Part shown: positions 52,641 through 61,116 of the stretch, piece after piece
Numbering within the stretch: position 1 is the first letter of the stretch
Layout of the letters: the number at the start of each line of letters is the position of its first letter
Assembly (NCBI RefSeq): GCF_008727875.1
Contig: NZ_VTWS01000001.1
Location: forward strand, 868,001-932,000
DNA length: 64,000 nt
From: Larkinella humicola
GTDB taxonomy: Bacteria; Bacteroidota; Bacteroidia; Cytophagales; Spirosomataceae
Direction of reading: 5' to 3'
Notes under the pieces: model-generated
What the model saw: the letters and a program-made list of their open reading frames with translations, nothing else
Told to the model about the DNA's origin: nothing
Databases searched by the model: none
Position numbers and translations under genes: made by a program

Positions 52641-54026
52641 ATGAAGTATCGTCCGTTTTCGTTTTTGCTTACCGGCCTGATTTTCGCCGTCATAGGCACT
52701 TTTTTTATCAGTCATACGCCCCCTTTGGCGGCTCCAAAGCCCAACATCGTCTTCATCTTCGCCGACGATCTCGGCTGGGGCGACCTTTCTTCCTACGGAG
52801 CTACCGACCTGAAAACGCCCCACATCGACAGCCTGTTGCAGTCTGGATTGCGCTTTACGAATTTTTACGCCAACAGCCCCGTTTGTTCCCCCAGCCGGGC
52901 GGCTCTGCTGTCGGGGCGTTGGCCGGAAGCGATGGGTGTTCCGGGCGTCATTCGCGACGACTTGGCCGATAGCTGGGGCTACCTGGCTCCGGGTCTGCTG
53001 CTCCCCAACTACCTGCAAAAAGCGGGCTACCACACGGCTTTGGTTGGAAAATGGCATTTGGGACTGGAACCCGAGAATGCCCCCAACGAGCGCGGATTCC
53101 AGGAATTTTACGGTTTTCTGGGCGATATGATGGATGATTATTACACCAAACGACGCAACGGCCACAATTTCATGCGCCACAATCGGCAGGTCATCGATCC
53201 GCCCGGTCACGCAACGGAGGTGTTTACGGAAGGAGCAATCCGCTATGTGAACAGCCGGAAAAACAACCCAAAACCGTTCTTTCTGTATCTCGCTTACAAC
53301 GCTCCTCATAACCCGTTGCAACCACCCGCCGACTGGCTCGACCGGGTGAAAAAGCGGGAACCCACCATCGACCCGACCCGGGCCAAACTGGTGGCGCTGA
53401 TTGAACACCTGGATGCCAACATCGGTCGGCTTCTGGCAACGCTGAAAGCCAACCGACAGTTGGAAAATACGTTGATCGTTTTCACGAGCGACAACGGTGG
53501 CTGGGGTCCCGCCAAAGCCAATAACGGCCCCTACCGCGCTTTCAAGGGAACGATGTACGAAGGCGGGATTCGGATTCCGGCGGGCATCGCCTGGACGGGT
53601 CACATCCAGCCGGGCAGGGTGTCGGACGAGCGGGGGCAACTCAGCGACTGGATGCCCACGTTTCTGGAACTGGCGGGTCAACAAGCCACTATGCCGGTCG
53701 ATGGGAAATCGCTGGTGCCGGTCTTCCTGACGAATCAACCGGATGCACAGAAGCTCGACCTACTCCGCCAGCGGCCGCTTTTTTACATTCGCCGGGAAGG
53801 CAACGACGCCTTCAAGGGACTGACGACCCAGGCTGTTCGGCTGGGCGACTGGAAATTGCTGCAACCCAGTCCGTTTTTACCCTTTGAATTGTATAACCTG
53901 AAAGACGATCCGAAAGAAACCACCGATCTATCGAAGCAGGAAAAAGCGAAAGCCAATGAGCTGACCCGCCTGTTAATGAACCACATCCAACTGGGCGGGG
54001 CCGTGCCGTGGCAGAAAAGAAAATAG
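52641..54026 (+). CDS. Secreted arylsulfatase-family protein
   Basis: The 461-residue protein has a signal peptide (MKYRPFSFLLTGLIFAVIGTF). The sulfatase metal site is IVFIFADDLGWGD (Asp42, Asp43), and the formylglycine motif CSPSR starts at Cys82, followed by AALLSGRW. VGKWHLG and VFTSDNGG are further metal-binding and catalytic blocks. Cys82 needs conversion to formylglycine by a sulfatase-maturing enzyme, which is not in this window. It probably removes sulfate esters from polysaccharides or glycolipids. The ATG at 52641 is chosen for the signal peptide; the open frame upstream is the queE antisense strand. Confidence 0.92.
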   Translation: MKYRPFSFLLTGLIFAVIGTFFISHTPPLAAPKPNIVFIFADDLGWGDLSSYGATDLKTPHIDSLLQSGLRFTNFYANSPVCSPSRAALLSGRWPEAMGVPGVIRDDLADSWGYLAPGLLLPNYLQKAGYHTALVGKWHLGLEPENAPNERGFQEFYGFLGDMMDDYYTKRRNGHNFMRHNRQVIDPPGHATEVFTEGAIRYVNSRKNNPKPFFLYLAYNAPHNPLQPPADWLDRVKKREPTIDPTRAKLVALIEHLDANIGRLLATLKANRQLENTLIVFTSDNGGWGPAKANNGPYRAFKGTMYEGGIRIPAGIAWTGHIQPGRVSDERGQLSDWMPTFLELAGQQATMPVDGKSLVPVFLTNQPDAQKLDLLRQRPLFYIRREGNDAFKGLTTQAVRLGDWKLLQPSPFLPFELYNLKDDPKETTDLSKQEKAKANELTRLLMNHIQLGGAVPWQKRK

Positions 54027-54094
54027 GAATCGGTGCAACGTTCCGGTTCAGGACGGCATCTTCATCGCAGGAATTTTATCTTTCGCTAACCACC

Positions 54095-54790
54095 ATGCAA
54101 ACCCATCGTTTTTATTTATCGCTCTTGTTTTCGACACTGATGGCCGGTTTTTCAGAAGCGCAATCGGTAACGAAACAGTTCAGTATCAAGTCGTTCGACC
54201 GCATCGACGTGGCCAACGCCATCGATGTCGAAATCCGGAAAGGCGCTTTTGACATTGTGGCCGATCTGTCGCCCGGCGAAACCGAATACCTTTCGGTCAA
54301 AAGCGAAAACGGCGTGCTGGTCGCCCGGTTTAACCGGCCGGCTGGCAACTGGATGCCGGGCAAAAGCCGCAAATCACCCCGCTTGCTGGTCACGATGCCC
54401 GCCCTGCGCGGCATTACCCTTTCCGGTGCCTCCGACGGCGACGTGAATGATGCGTTCGACAGTGAAGAGCTGGACATTACACTGTCGGGAGCCGCCGATC
54501 TGACGATGAAAGACATTTCAGCCAACCGCATCCGGCTGAAAGCCTCCGGGGCTTCCGACACCAAACTTCGGGGCCGCGTGAAGCAACTCGATGTTGACAT
54601 TTCGGGGGCGTCGGATTTGCAGGCTTACGACTTAACGGCCGATGAAGCGATTATCCGGGCGTCGGGAGCAAGTGATGCCTCGGTGACCGTAACGAAACGA
54701 CTGGAGAAAAACACGCGGGGTGGAGCGGATGTCTCCCACCGGGGCAATCCGCAGACGGTGATTTCGAACCAGAAAAAATCGGACGACTAG
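54095..54790 (+). CDS. Head GIN domain protein (DUF2807)
   Basis: The 231-residue exported protein has a signal peptide (FYLSLLFSTLMAGFSEAQS) and a beta-helix of repeated GASD units (LSGASDGDVNDAF, ASGASDTKLRG, ISGASDLQAY, ASGASDASV), the DUF2807 pattern. Such proteins are common and uncharacterised in Bacteroidota. ATG 54095 fits the signal; the upstream in-frame ATG 54008 lies inside the sulfatase gene. TATCTTTC at 54078 is a near-match -7 box. Its stop codon shares a CTAG with the converging ABC gene. Confidence 0.85.
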   Translation: MQTHRFYLSLLFSTLMAGFSEAQSVTKQFSIKSFDRIDVANAIDVEIRKGAFDIVADLSPGETEYLSVKSENGVLVARFNRPAGNWMPGKSRKSPRLLVTMPALRGITLSGASDGDVNDAFDSEELDITLSGAADLTMKDISANRIRLKASGASDTKLRGRVKQLDVDISGASDLQAYDLTADEAIIRASGASDASVTVTKRLEKNTRGGADVSHRGNPQTVISNQKKSDD

Positions 54791-55791
54791 ACCGACGAAC
54801 CGCGCATCCAGTGAACCGACTCGGGCGACATTTCCAGCCCGATCAACTGACCTACTTTGATTTTTTCGTGGGAGGCTGCGATAAACGTCAGGTTGACAAA
54901 CCGGTTCATTTCGACCTCCACTTCCAGGTAAGCGCCTTTGAAAAACACATTTCGGACGGTTCCGCCGAAGCGGCCGCGATCGCTCAACCGGATGTTTTCC
55001 GGCCGAACACACGCCAGAGCGTTGGGCTGGTAGGCGTGAATGATGCCCATCAGCGGCAGGTGTTTGGCCCGAATCAGGTTGGCCGGGCCGGTCATTTGCG
55101 CGGCATAGGCGTTATACGGACGGCGGTAGACATCCATCGGCGCACCCATCTGAATCAGTTGGCCATCCTGCAAAATCCCGATGCGGTGCGAAATGGACAG
55201 GGCATCGGTCGCGTCGTGGGTGACAAACAGGCAGGCGGTTTTTTCGTTCCGAACCAGATCCAGCAACATACTGCGGATCAATTCGCGGTTCGGTAAATCG
55301 AGGTGACTGAACGGTTCGTCGAGCAACAACACGGCGGGTTTTTCGGCAATGGCACGGGCAATGGCTGTCCGCTGTTTTTCGCCCCCCGACACCTGGCGCG
55401 GGAGCCGGTGTTGCACCGCTTCGAGCCGACACAGGTTGATCAACTGCTCGACCCGAAAATCCTGGTAACGTTTTTCGTAAAACCGTAAGGCGTAGGCGAT
55501 ATTTTCGCGGACGGAAACGTGTGGCATCAACTGGTATTCCTGATGCACCAATTTGATATGCGGATGCCCCGGAACCAACTGTTCTGATGGCCCTTTGATC
55601 CGTTCATTATTTAATTGAACGACCCCTTCCGTTGCATCGAGTAAACCCGCCATCAGATTGAGCATCGTACTTTTCCCCGAGCCACTCGCTCCGATCAACC
55701 CCACCACCTCACCCGGTTTTATGACCAGTGAAACGCCCCGAACGGCGGTTACGTCCCCGAAAGATTTTACAAGATGGATAGACTCAAGCAA
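54787..55791 (-). CDS. ABC transporter ATPase, PotA/FbpC type
   Basis: The 334-residue protein has Walker A GASGSGKST at 34-42, the signature VSGGEKQRTAIARA, Walker B AVLLLDEPFSHLD and the switch His in FVTHDATDAL. A C-terminal TOBE-like regulatory region (ACVRPENIRLS) follows. Importers of this group carry polyamines, iron or sulfate. No permease or binding protein lies beside it, so its partners are elsewhere. The start is a TTG preceded by AAGG; no ATG fits. Stops of this gene and the head-GIN gene overlap in CTAG. Confidence 0.88.
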   Translation of the reverse strand: MLESIHLVKSFGDVTAVRGVSLVIKPGEVVGLIGASGSGKSTMLNLMAGLLDATEGVVQLNNERIKGPSEQLVPGHPHIKLVHQEYQLMPHVSVRENIAYALRFYEKRYQDFRVEQLINLCRLEAVQHRLPRQVSGGEKQRTAIARAIAEKPAVLLLDEPFSHLDLPNRELIRSMLLDLVRNEKTACLFVTHDATDALSISHRIGILQDGQLIQMGAPMDVYRRPYNAYAAQMTGPANLIRAKHLPLMGIIHAYQPNALACVRPENIRLSDRGRFGGTVRNVFFKGAYLEVEVEMNRFVNLTFIAASHEKIKVGQLIGLEMSPESVHWMRGSSV

Positions 55792-55950
55792 TGGACAATG
55801 ACCTTTTTCAGTGCACGCATTTTATTGACCAACAAGGACTTACGCAGATAACAAACGAAAATAGCCTTTGCCGAAGGTGTAAAATTAAGGAATTACGGGA
55901 ACAACCTTGCGATAAGCTTTTATCATATGTGAGAAAAAAACGAAGTGCTT

Positions 55951-57048
55951 TTAGCGTTTTCCCAGCCAGTAAAAGAATAGTACCAACAAAAGAAAAGCAA
56001 ATACCACCAGCGCAATTTTCCAGACCGATTTGGGTCGTTCACCCGCAATTTGCCCGGTTTGACCGTTGACCAGAAACCGGTAGGGCTTGCCGTTGTAGAG
56101 ATACATACAAATCCAGAGCGGCAACAAAATGTGCTTGAACGTCTGGTTGGTCAGGCTCGTGTCGACATTTAAATTGCGCTGCGTATCCCCGCCCATTTGC
56201 GAGGCACAGGCATTTTCTTCGCGGCTCCGAATCTGTTCTTCAGCTTTGCGGGCGCTTTCGGGCAAATCGATGCTGTACACTTCAGCTTCCCAGCCCAGCA
56301 AGATCCGCGGATCATAATCGACAATTGCCTTCAAATCGTAGCGGCTGGCTTCCTGCACCTGGCTTTCCTGCTCCGACAATTTCCGGGACGCCATTTCGAG
56401 CATGTCGTCGTAAAATGCCTGGTGCGACCCACTGCGGTATTCCCACCGGACGCGCTGCTGTTGCTGGGTCACCGTCTTGCCGTTGGCATCGCGCACCTGC
56501 ACCGGAACGTAGTAATAAAACCCGGCTTCTCCGGTGTAGGTCGAATGCGCCTGGGCGTCGAAGGTCCAGAACGGAATGTAGATACCGTGCAGGTTATCCA
56601 GCATCGCACCGGCCGCCAGATCCGACGGCGCCAGCCAGCTATCCCCCACCCAGCTCTTGAACCGCTGCAACGCCTGCTCTTTCGAAATCCGGAACGGCAA
56701 CAATCCGGCGGGTTCGATCAGCCGGGTTTTCTGCGCATCAGGGTTCACGTTTTTGGAATTGCAAAAGGCACAGGTAAGAGTCGGCGCGTCGTAGTTCACG
56801 GTCGTTTTGGCACCGCAATTCTGGCAGGTAAACAGACGCTTTTCTTCCGTCGGCGCGTTGGGTAACTGCCGGTCTTCGACCCGAAAAGCCAGCGGGTTCT
56901 CGTGCAGGTTGCTTTTGGTGAACGGGATGTCTTCGGTATTGCCGCAATAATCGCAGCTCAGTTTCTGTTTCTCGGCCGAAAATTTCAACTGCGCTCCGCA
57001 GGCCTTGCAGGGAGCCCGGACCAGGTCTGAAAGTTCTGATGGTTGCAT
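55951..57048 (-). CDS. Zinc-ribbon membrane-anchored protein, partner of SPFH protein
   Basis: The 365-residue protein has two zinc ribbons at the N-terminus: CKACGAQLKFSAEKQKLSCDYCG and CQNCGAKTTVNYDAPTLTCAFC. A long soluble domain follows with the conserved GIYIPFWTFDAQA block, and one membrane segment near the C-terminus (WKIALVVFAFLLLVLFFYWLG). It starts 45 bases behind an SPFH gene on the same strand. The pair recalls the B. subtilis ydjG/ydjI arrangement. The function is unknown; a role in membrane stress is plausible. Confidence 0.82.
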   Translation of the reverse strand: MQPSELSDLVRAPCKACGAQLKFSAEKQKLSCDYCGNTEDIPFTKSNLHENPLAFRVEDRQLPNAPTEEKRLFTCQNCGAKTTVNYDAPTLTCAFCNSKNVNPDAQKTRLIEPAGLLPFRISKEQALQRFKSWVGDSWLAPSDLAAGAMLDNLHGIYIPFWTFDAQAHSTYTGEAGFYYYVPVQVRDANGKTVTQQQQRVRWEYRSGSHQAFYDDMLEMASRKLSEQESQVQEASRYDLKAIVDYDPRILLGWEAEVYSIDLPESARKAEEQIRSREENACASQMGGDTQRNLNVDTSLTNQTFKHILLPLWICMYLYNGKPYRFLVNGQTGQIAGERPKSVWKIALVVFAFLLLVLFFYWLGKR

Positions 57049-57093
57049 GGTGGGACGGGAACGCGGACGACCCGCGTTCCTACCGGTTTGGGG

Positions 57094-58074
57094 CTATAAT
57101 CGGGCTAGTAATTCGGCTTTTTTGGCGTTGAATTCCTCTTCGGTCAAAATCCCGGCGGCTTTCAGTTCGCCCAATTGTTTCAGCAGGTTCATGACCTCCG
57201 TTTTGTCTTCCTTGGGCGTCTGCGGAGCATTGGCCGCGCTGGTGTTCTGCATGAAATTACCCAAACCGCCCAGCAACACGGCTGCCCCTCCGGCACCACC
57301 GCTTTCGGCGGCATCTTCCAGCGCAACACCCGCCTGAAATTGTTGAAAACGAGCCATATCGCCCACCATATTCATCTGCGTGGTTTTGTCGAGGAAGGCT
57401 TCCACTTCAGGCGGCAGGCTCGTATTTTCGACGTAAAATTTGGTCAGCTCCAGGCCGTAACCCGTAAAATCCGATTGGAGCAACGGCAGCAGTTTATCGC
57501 CGATTTCCTTGTAATTCCGGGATAAATCGTAGACCGAAATACCGGCTTCGCCAATTGTGTCCGTGAAGTTGGTGATGATGGCCGAGCGAAGTTGATCCTC
57601 CACATCACCGATCCGGACAACGGGCGTCGTTCCGGCGTATTCCTTGATAAACTTCCCGGCATCGACCACCCGCAGGGCAAACACCCCGAACGCTCGAACC
57701 CGCACCTGCTTCAGTTCGGGATCGCGGACGATGAATGGGTTTTGCGTTCCCCATTTGAGGTTCGTAAACTGCTTGGTCGAAACGAAGTAAATATCGACTT
57801 TGAACGGCGACTCGAATCCCATTTTCCACGACCGCAACGTGGTCATGATCGGCATGTTCTGGGTAGTCAGTTCATAGCGACCCGGTTGATACACATCGGC
57901 AATTCGGCCTTCGTTGATGAAAACCGCCACCTGCGACTCGCGCACGGTCAGTTGGGCGCCGTATTTGATGTTGTTGCCATTGTCCGGAAATTTCCAGATT
58001 ACCGTATCGTTCGAGTTATCGACCCAGTCGATGACCTCGATAAATTCATTGCGAATGAAGTCAAATAGTCCCAT
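57094..58074 (-). CDS. SPFH-domain protein with C-terminal SHOCT motif
   Basis: The 326-residue protein begins MGLFDFIRNEFIEVIDW and carries the SPFH (band 7) domain of the YdjI/virion-core type: QLTVRESQVAVFINEGRIADV, GRYELTTQNMPIMTTL, KQVRVRAFGVFALRV. A coiled region and the C-terminal SHOCT helix pair (LGELKAAGILTEEEFNAKKAEL) complete it. It is cytosolic, with membrane association likely through the N-terminal helix. It is upstream of the zinc-ribbon gene and probably forms a complex with it. Confidence 0.87.
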   Translation of the reverse strand: MGLFDFIRNEFIEVIDWVDNSNDTVIWKFPDNGNNIKYGAQLTVRESQVAVFINEGRIADVYQPGRYELTTQNMPIMTTLRSWKMGFESPFKVDIYFVSTKQFTNLKWGTQNPFIVRDPELKQVRVRAFGVFALRVVDAGKFIKEYAGTTPVVRIGDVEDQLRSAIITNFTDTIGEAGISVYDLSRNYKEIGDKLLPLLQSDFTGYGLELTKFYVENTSLPPEVEAFLDKTTQMNMVGDMARFQQFQAGVALEDAAESGGAGGAAVLLGGLGNFMQNTSAANAPQTPKEDKTEVMNLLKQLGELKAAGILTEEEFNAKKAELLARL

Positions 58075-58146
58075 ATGCTTGTCTTCGACAACCGCAAGGC
58101 CATCGGGTTTTTCGGTGCTGATGTTTTAAACGTTCAATTCTACGCA

Positions 58147-58178
58147 AAAAAAACGAACCCGCACGAGCTCGTTTTTTT
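58147..58178 (-). terminator. Intrinsic terminator between SPFH gene and the unknown gene
   Basis: AAAAAAACGA and TCGTTTTTTT are perfect 10-base arms around a 12-base loop. The T run on the minus strand serves the leftward gene ending at 58249. Confidence 0.6.
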
Positions 58179-58248
58179 GAACGGCAAGAAAAAACCGCCG
58201 GACGTTCCGTTTTCAGGAATGACGGAGCGGCTGCCTGAATTCAGAGGT

Positions 58249-59085
58249 TTACTCCCACCATCCGTATTTGTTTTCGTCAAGTAGCAACAAACTCATCAAC
58301 TGGTGTTCCCGCAGGTCTTCGGGCGTTGAGGGCCCGTAGGTCAGAACACCGCCAGCGGGTCGTTCACCCAGGTATTTGTCGTAATTTTCCTGATTTAAAG
58401 ACTTCAGCTCATCAAACTTATCCTGAACAAATTTATAGATTTTGTCATCAATATAGTAAAGCTTTCCTTTCAGGTAATTCGCCGTGGCTTTGGTGGGCTC
58501 GTCCATTCGGTGTTTAAAAGAAAAATAGTCCGGCCACAGATAATCGAATTGATGCTGCAACAACGTTATCTTTAACTGATTGGGCATTAACGTTCGGGCA
58601 AACCGAAAATGATCGACCAATAACTTGACTTTCATCTCATTTAAATACCGCCTGTACTCCGCTTTTAAAAATGCAATCTTGGTCTCTTCCTGAAACAGGA
58701 CTGTCAATTTTAACGGAGACCGGGGATTAAAAAAATCAGACAAAACCGTTTCGTAGTTGGCTAGTAATGATTGGTTATACGCAAGTTCGCCCAATTTGCC
58801 GTTGTCTTCTTGCACCAGGCTTTCTTCGTAACTCCGAATCCGTGTTTTTAGATTCGCTTCATACCGTTCGAACTGCTCGTTGTCCAGAATGTCTTTAAAA
58901 GTCGCCCATTCAAAATCCCATTCTTCCCATTGCGAAAAGTATGTGTCTTTGGATGAATGCCTTTTGTCCTGTTCAAAGTGATGAATGCGTTCGGCCTGGG
59001 CTGGATCCGGATGACAAAAAGCATACCGTTCCTGAACCAGTTTTATGAGCCATTCGGGGTCTTCGGGGGTAATGATTGTGCTCAT
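58249..59085 (-). CDS. Hypothetical protein
   Basis: The 278-residue, mostly helical protein has no recognised motif. It is highly charged, with repeated aromatic helices (FEWATFKDILDNEQFERYEANL, YNQSLLANYETVLSDFF, TLLQHQFDYLWPDYFSF). No signal or membrane segment is seen. It lies 65 bases downstream of another unknown gene on the same strand. Confidence 0.65.
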   Translation of the reverse strand: MSTIITPEDPEWLIKLVQERYAFCHPDPAQAERIHHFEQDKRHSSKDTYFSQWEEWDFEWATFKDILDNEQFERYEANLKTRIRSYEESLVQEDNGKLGELAYNQSLLANYETVLSDFFNPRSPLKLTVLFQEETKIAFLKAEYRRYLNEMKVKLLVDHFRFARTLMPNQLKITLLQHQFDYLWPDYFSFKHRMDEPTKATANYLKGKLYYIDDKIYKFVQDKFDELKSLNQENYDKYLGERPAGGVLTYGPSTPEDLREHQLMSLLLLDENKYGWWE

Positions 59086-59150
59086 TTTTGAATTGTCCGG
59101 TTACGAAACACCGACGAAAGAAGCGTTCCCGGTTTTCGGAGAATGAAGCG

Positions 59151-59639
59151 TTATACCGCCAGGGTTAGAAAAAAATCAGGATCGGCCGTGTTTTCAGCCG
59201 CTATGGGTTCAAAAAGGTACCAGAGCAGAAAGTCGGGCAAATAGTCCAAATTCCCGGCTTGGGAATGGATGGCAACTACCGTTTTCCCTTGATCAACCGT
59301 TAAACCGTACGATAAAACGGCTTGCTTTTCCGCCAGTATCGACCACTCTGCCAGCGGATTACTTTTTATTTTTAATTGATAGGTTCGGCCTTCGTATTCG
59401 AAAACCATCGAATTACCATACCATGTTTCAGGATAAGCCCTGGCTACCTGTCTTTCATCCTGGTCAAAAATTTCCAGGGAACTTTGCCAGAATCCGGTTC
59501 TCCTGATCGTGAATTGTTTGCTGCCCACAATGGCGGTTGCTTTACCACCCGCAGTGTTCATACTGAGTGATCCTTCCTTCTCGTTTCCAACAAAAAATGT
59601 ATAGATCCCTTCGTTTATTTTACGCCATTTTTTTTCCAT
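59151..59639 (-). CDS. Hypothetical protein with tubby-like beta barrel features
   Basis: The 162-residue soluble protein is strand-rich: KQFTIRRTGFWQSSLEIFD, MVFEYEGRTYQLKIK and VLSYGLTVDQGKTVVAIHS suggest a LURP-one/tubby-like barrel. This is a fold guess only. It is the first of two leftward unknown genes. The gene-free stretch 59640-59930 upstream of it is very AT-rich, and I see no structure in it. Confidence 0.6.
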   Translation of the reverse strand: MEKKWRKINEGIYTFFVGNEKEGSLSMNTAGGKATAIVGSKQFTIRRTGFWQSSLEIFDQDERQVARAYPETWYGNSMVFEYEGRTYQLKIKSNPLAEWSILAEKQAVLSYGLTVDQGKTVVAIHSQAGNLDYLPDFLLWYLFEPIAAENTADPDFFLTLAV

Positions 59640-59930
59640 TTTCCAGCATTTATTTGCCCTATTTTTTCAGTATCCTACAATGATCATTTCAGTAATCCAA
59701 TGAGCAGCTATATTATGAAATTAAGTCCAACAAGCATATTTGATAACAATTCAATAATACACCTGCTAACAGTCACGTTTATACGTTAAATGATTTTTAA
59801 AATAGCTATTTAACCTTAAGAAACTTAAACAGAATATACCTCATTTCCAAATTAATTTTCTGGCAAATTTTATAAAAACAGGCTATTTCTGAATCGGATG
59901 AAAGCCGAATTAACGCCAGATGAACAAGGC

Positions 59931-59979
59931 CATAACAAAAAATCCCGGCTATGGTCTATAACCGGGATTTTTTGTTATG
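59931..59979 (-). terminator. Intrinsic terminator of the JmjC-like gene
   Basis: CATAACAAAAAATCCCGG and its exact complement form 18-base arms around a 13-base loop, 15 bases after the stop of the leftward JmjC-like gene. Confidence 0.75.
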
Positions 59980-59993
59980 CCTGTTACTACACG

Positions 59994-60884
59994 TTACACT
60001 TCTGCATTTTCCAGATGCTGGAAATCTTTCATCGCTTCATTGGCATTTTCAAACGCTTTCCGGTTTTTATACTCAAACCACGGTTTTGTAAAGTACTTCT
60101 TCATGAAGTTGTCAATCCGCATTTCCCCGAGCAGATTCCAGGCTCCCTGAATCCGTTTCAGCCAGGATTCATTGAGAACCCGGAGCGACAGTGCATACCC
60201 GCCGTCGATGTATTCAATGTAATGCCAGTAACCGGCTGGGATGTAAAGCGTTTCGCCGTAGTCCAGGGTGCATTCGTACCCTTTGACGTGCTGTAAGCCC
60301 GGGTATTTCTGATAGTCCGGTTTGTTGACGTTCATATACGAAATGACCGAAAACGGGAGCCGATACAACAGGGGCGTATATTCCGGCGCGAACAAAACCA
60401 CCCGCTTCCGCCCCACAAACTGCGTCAGGAAAACGTGCGACAGGTCAATGTCATAGTGCATGTGTACCACCGACCCGGCTCCCCCGTAAAACATAAATGG
60501 CAGACTCATCGCAAAACCGTCTACCAGATCCGGCTTCAGAATGTCTTTTTTGAGGGAAGGAATGTGCTTGAAAATATTGAAGAGAAAAATGCGTAACTGG
60601 ACGGGCTGATTGGAAGAAATTTTGTCCAGATAATCGCCAAAATTCATACGTTCATCGACAAACATCGTGCTTTTGTCTGGCTCGGCTGGCTTGTTATTGT
60701 ACAAATCGACCGTTAGATGACCGGCCCGTTCTTTAAGCTTCTCAAAGGACCAGTTTGTATAGGCCGGCCAGTCGTGACAAAAATCTTGGATGATGACGGG
60801 CTGGTGATTTTTGAAATAAGATTGTTGAAAAAGAGCTTTATCTTGTTTGCTGATGCGATCGATCGGAACGAGTTCAAGTGCCAT
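59994..60884 (-). CDS. JmjC-like cupin (cupin_8) protein
   Basis: The 296-residue protein has the cupin_8 layout: VIIQDFCHDWPAYTNWSFEKL, then GGAGSVVHMHYDIDLSH with the HxD metal pair, FVGRKRVVLFAPEY, and YIPAGYWHYIEYIDGGYALS with the last His. Such enzymes are Fe(II)/2-oxoglutarate hydroxylases acting on protein or ribosomal residues. ATG 60884 is the start; an extension to 60914 has no ATG. It is a monocistronic gene ended by a strong terminator. Confidence 0.82.
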   Translation of the reverse strand: MALELVPIDRISKQDKALFQQSYFKNHQPVIIQDFCHDWPAYTNWSFEKLKERAGHLTVDLYNNKPAEPDKSTMFVDERMNFGDYLDKISSNQPVQLRIFLFNIFKHIPSLKKDILKPDLVDGFAMSLPFMFYGGAGSVVHMHYDIDLSHVFLTQFVGRKRVVLFAPEYTPLLYRLPFSVISYMNVNKPDYQKYPGLQHVKGYECTLDYGETLYIPAGYWHYIEYIDGGYALSLRVLNESWLKRIQGAWNLLGEMRIDNFMKKYFTKPWFEYKNRKAFENANEAMKDFQHLENAEV

Positions 60885-61116
60885 GCTGGTAGATGAATAC
60901 AACGTACAACCCAAATTTTATTGGATGTAACAAGATTTCTACCAATGAGTTCACAAACCCACTCGAAAATCAGGAGGAGAAGGCATTAAATTTCAATTAA
61001 TGCGATCCTGAAATAATACAATCAGGCAATCCCGCCGTACCTTCTTCCGGTCAGTATGGAAAAAATCCATCCCGTGTTGGCAAAAAGGCACGGCAGGAGC
61101 CGGTTTTGGAGTCGTA

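Noticed and set aside
52614..53738. 374-residue frame antisense to the sulfatase
   Set aside because: The sulfatase strand has the full motif set; the antisense product has no protein-like pattern.
55791..56069. 92-residue plus-strand frame between the ABC ATPase and zinc-ribbon genes
   Set aside because: It overlaps the end of the zinc-ribbon gene on the other strand and has no motif; it starts exactly at the ABC gene start by chance.
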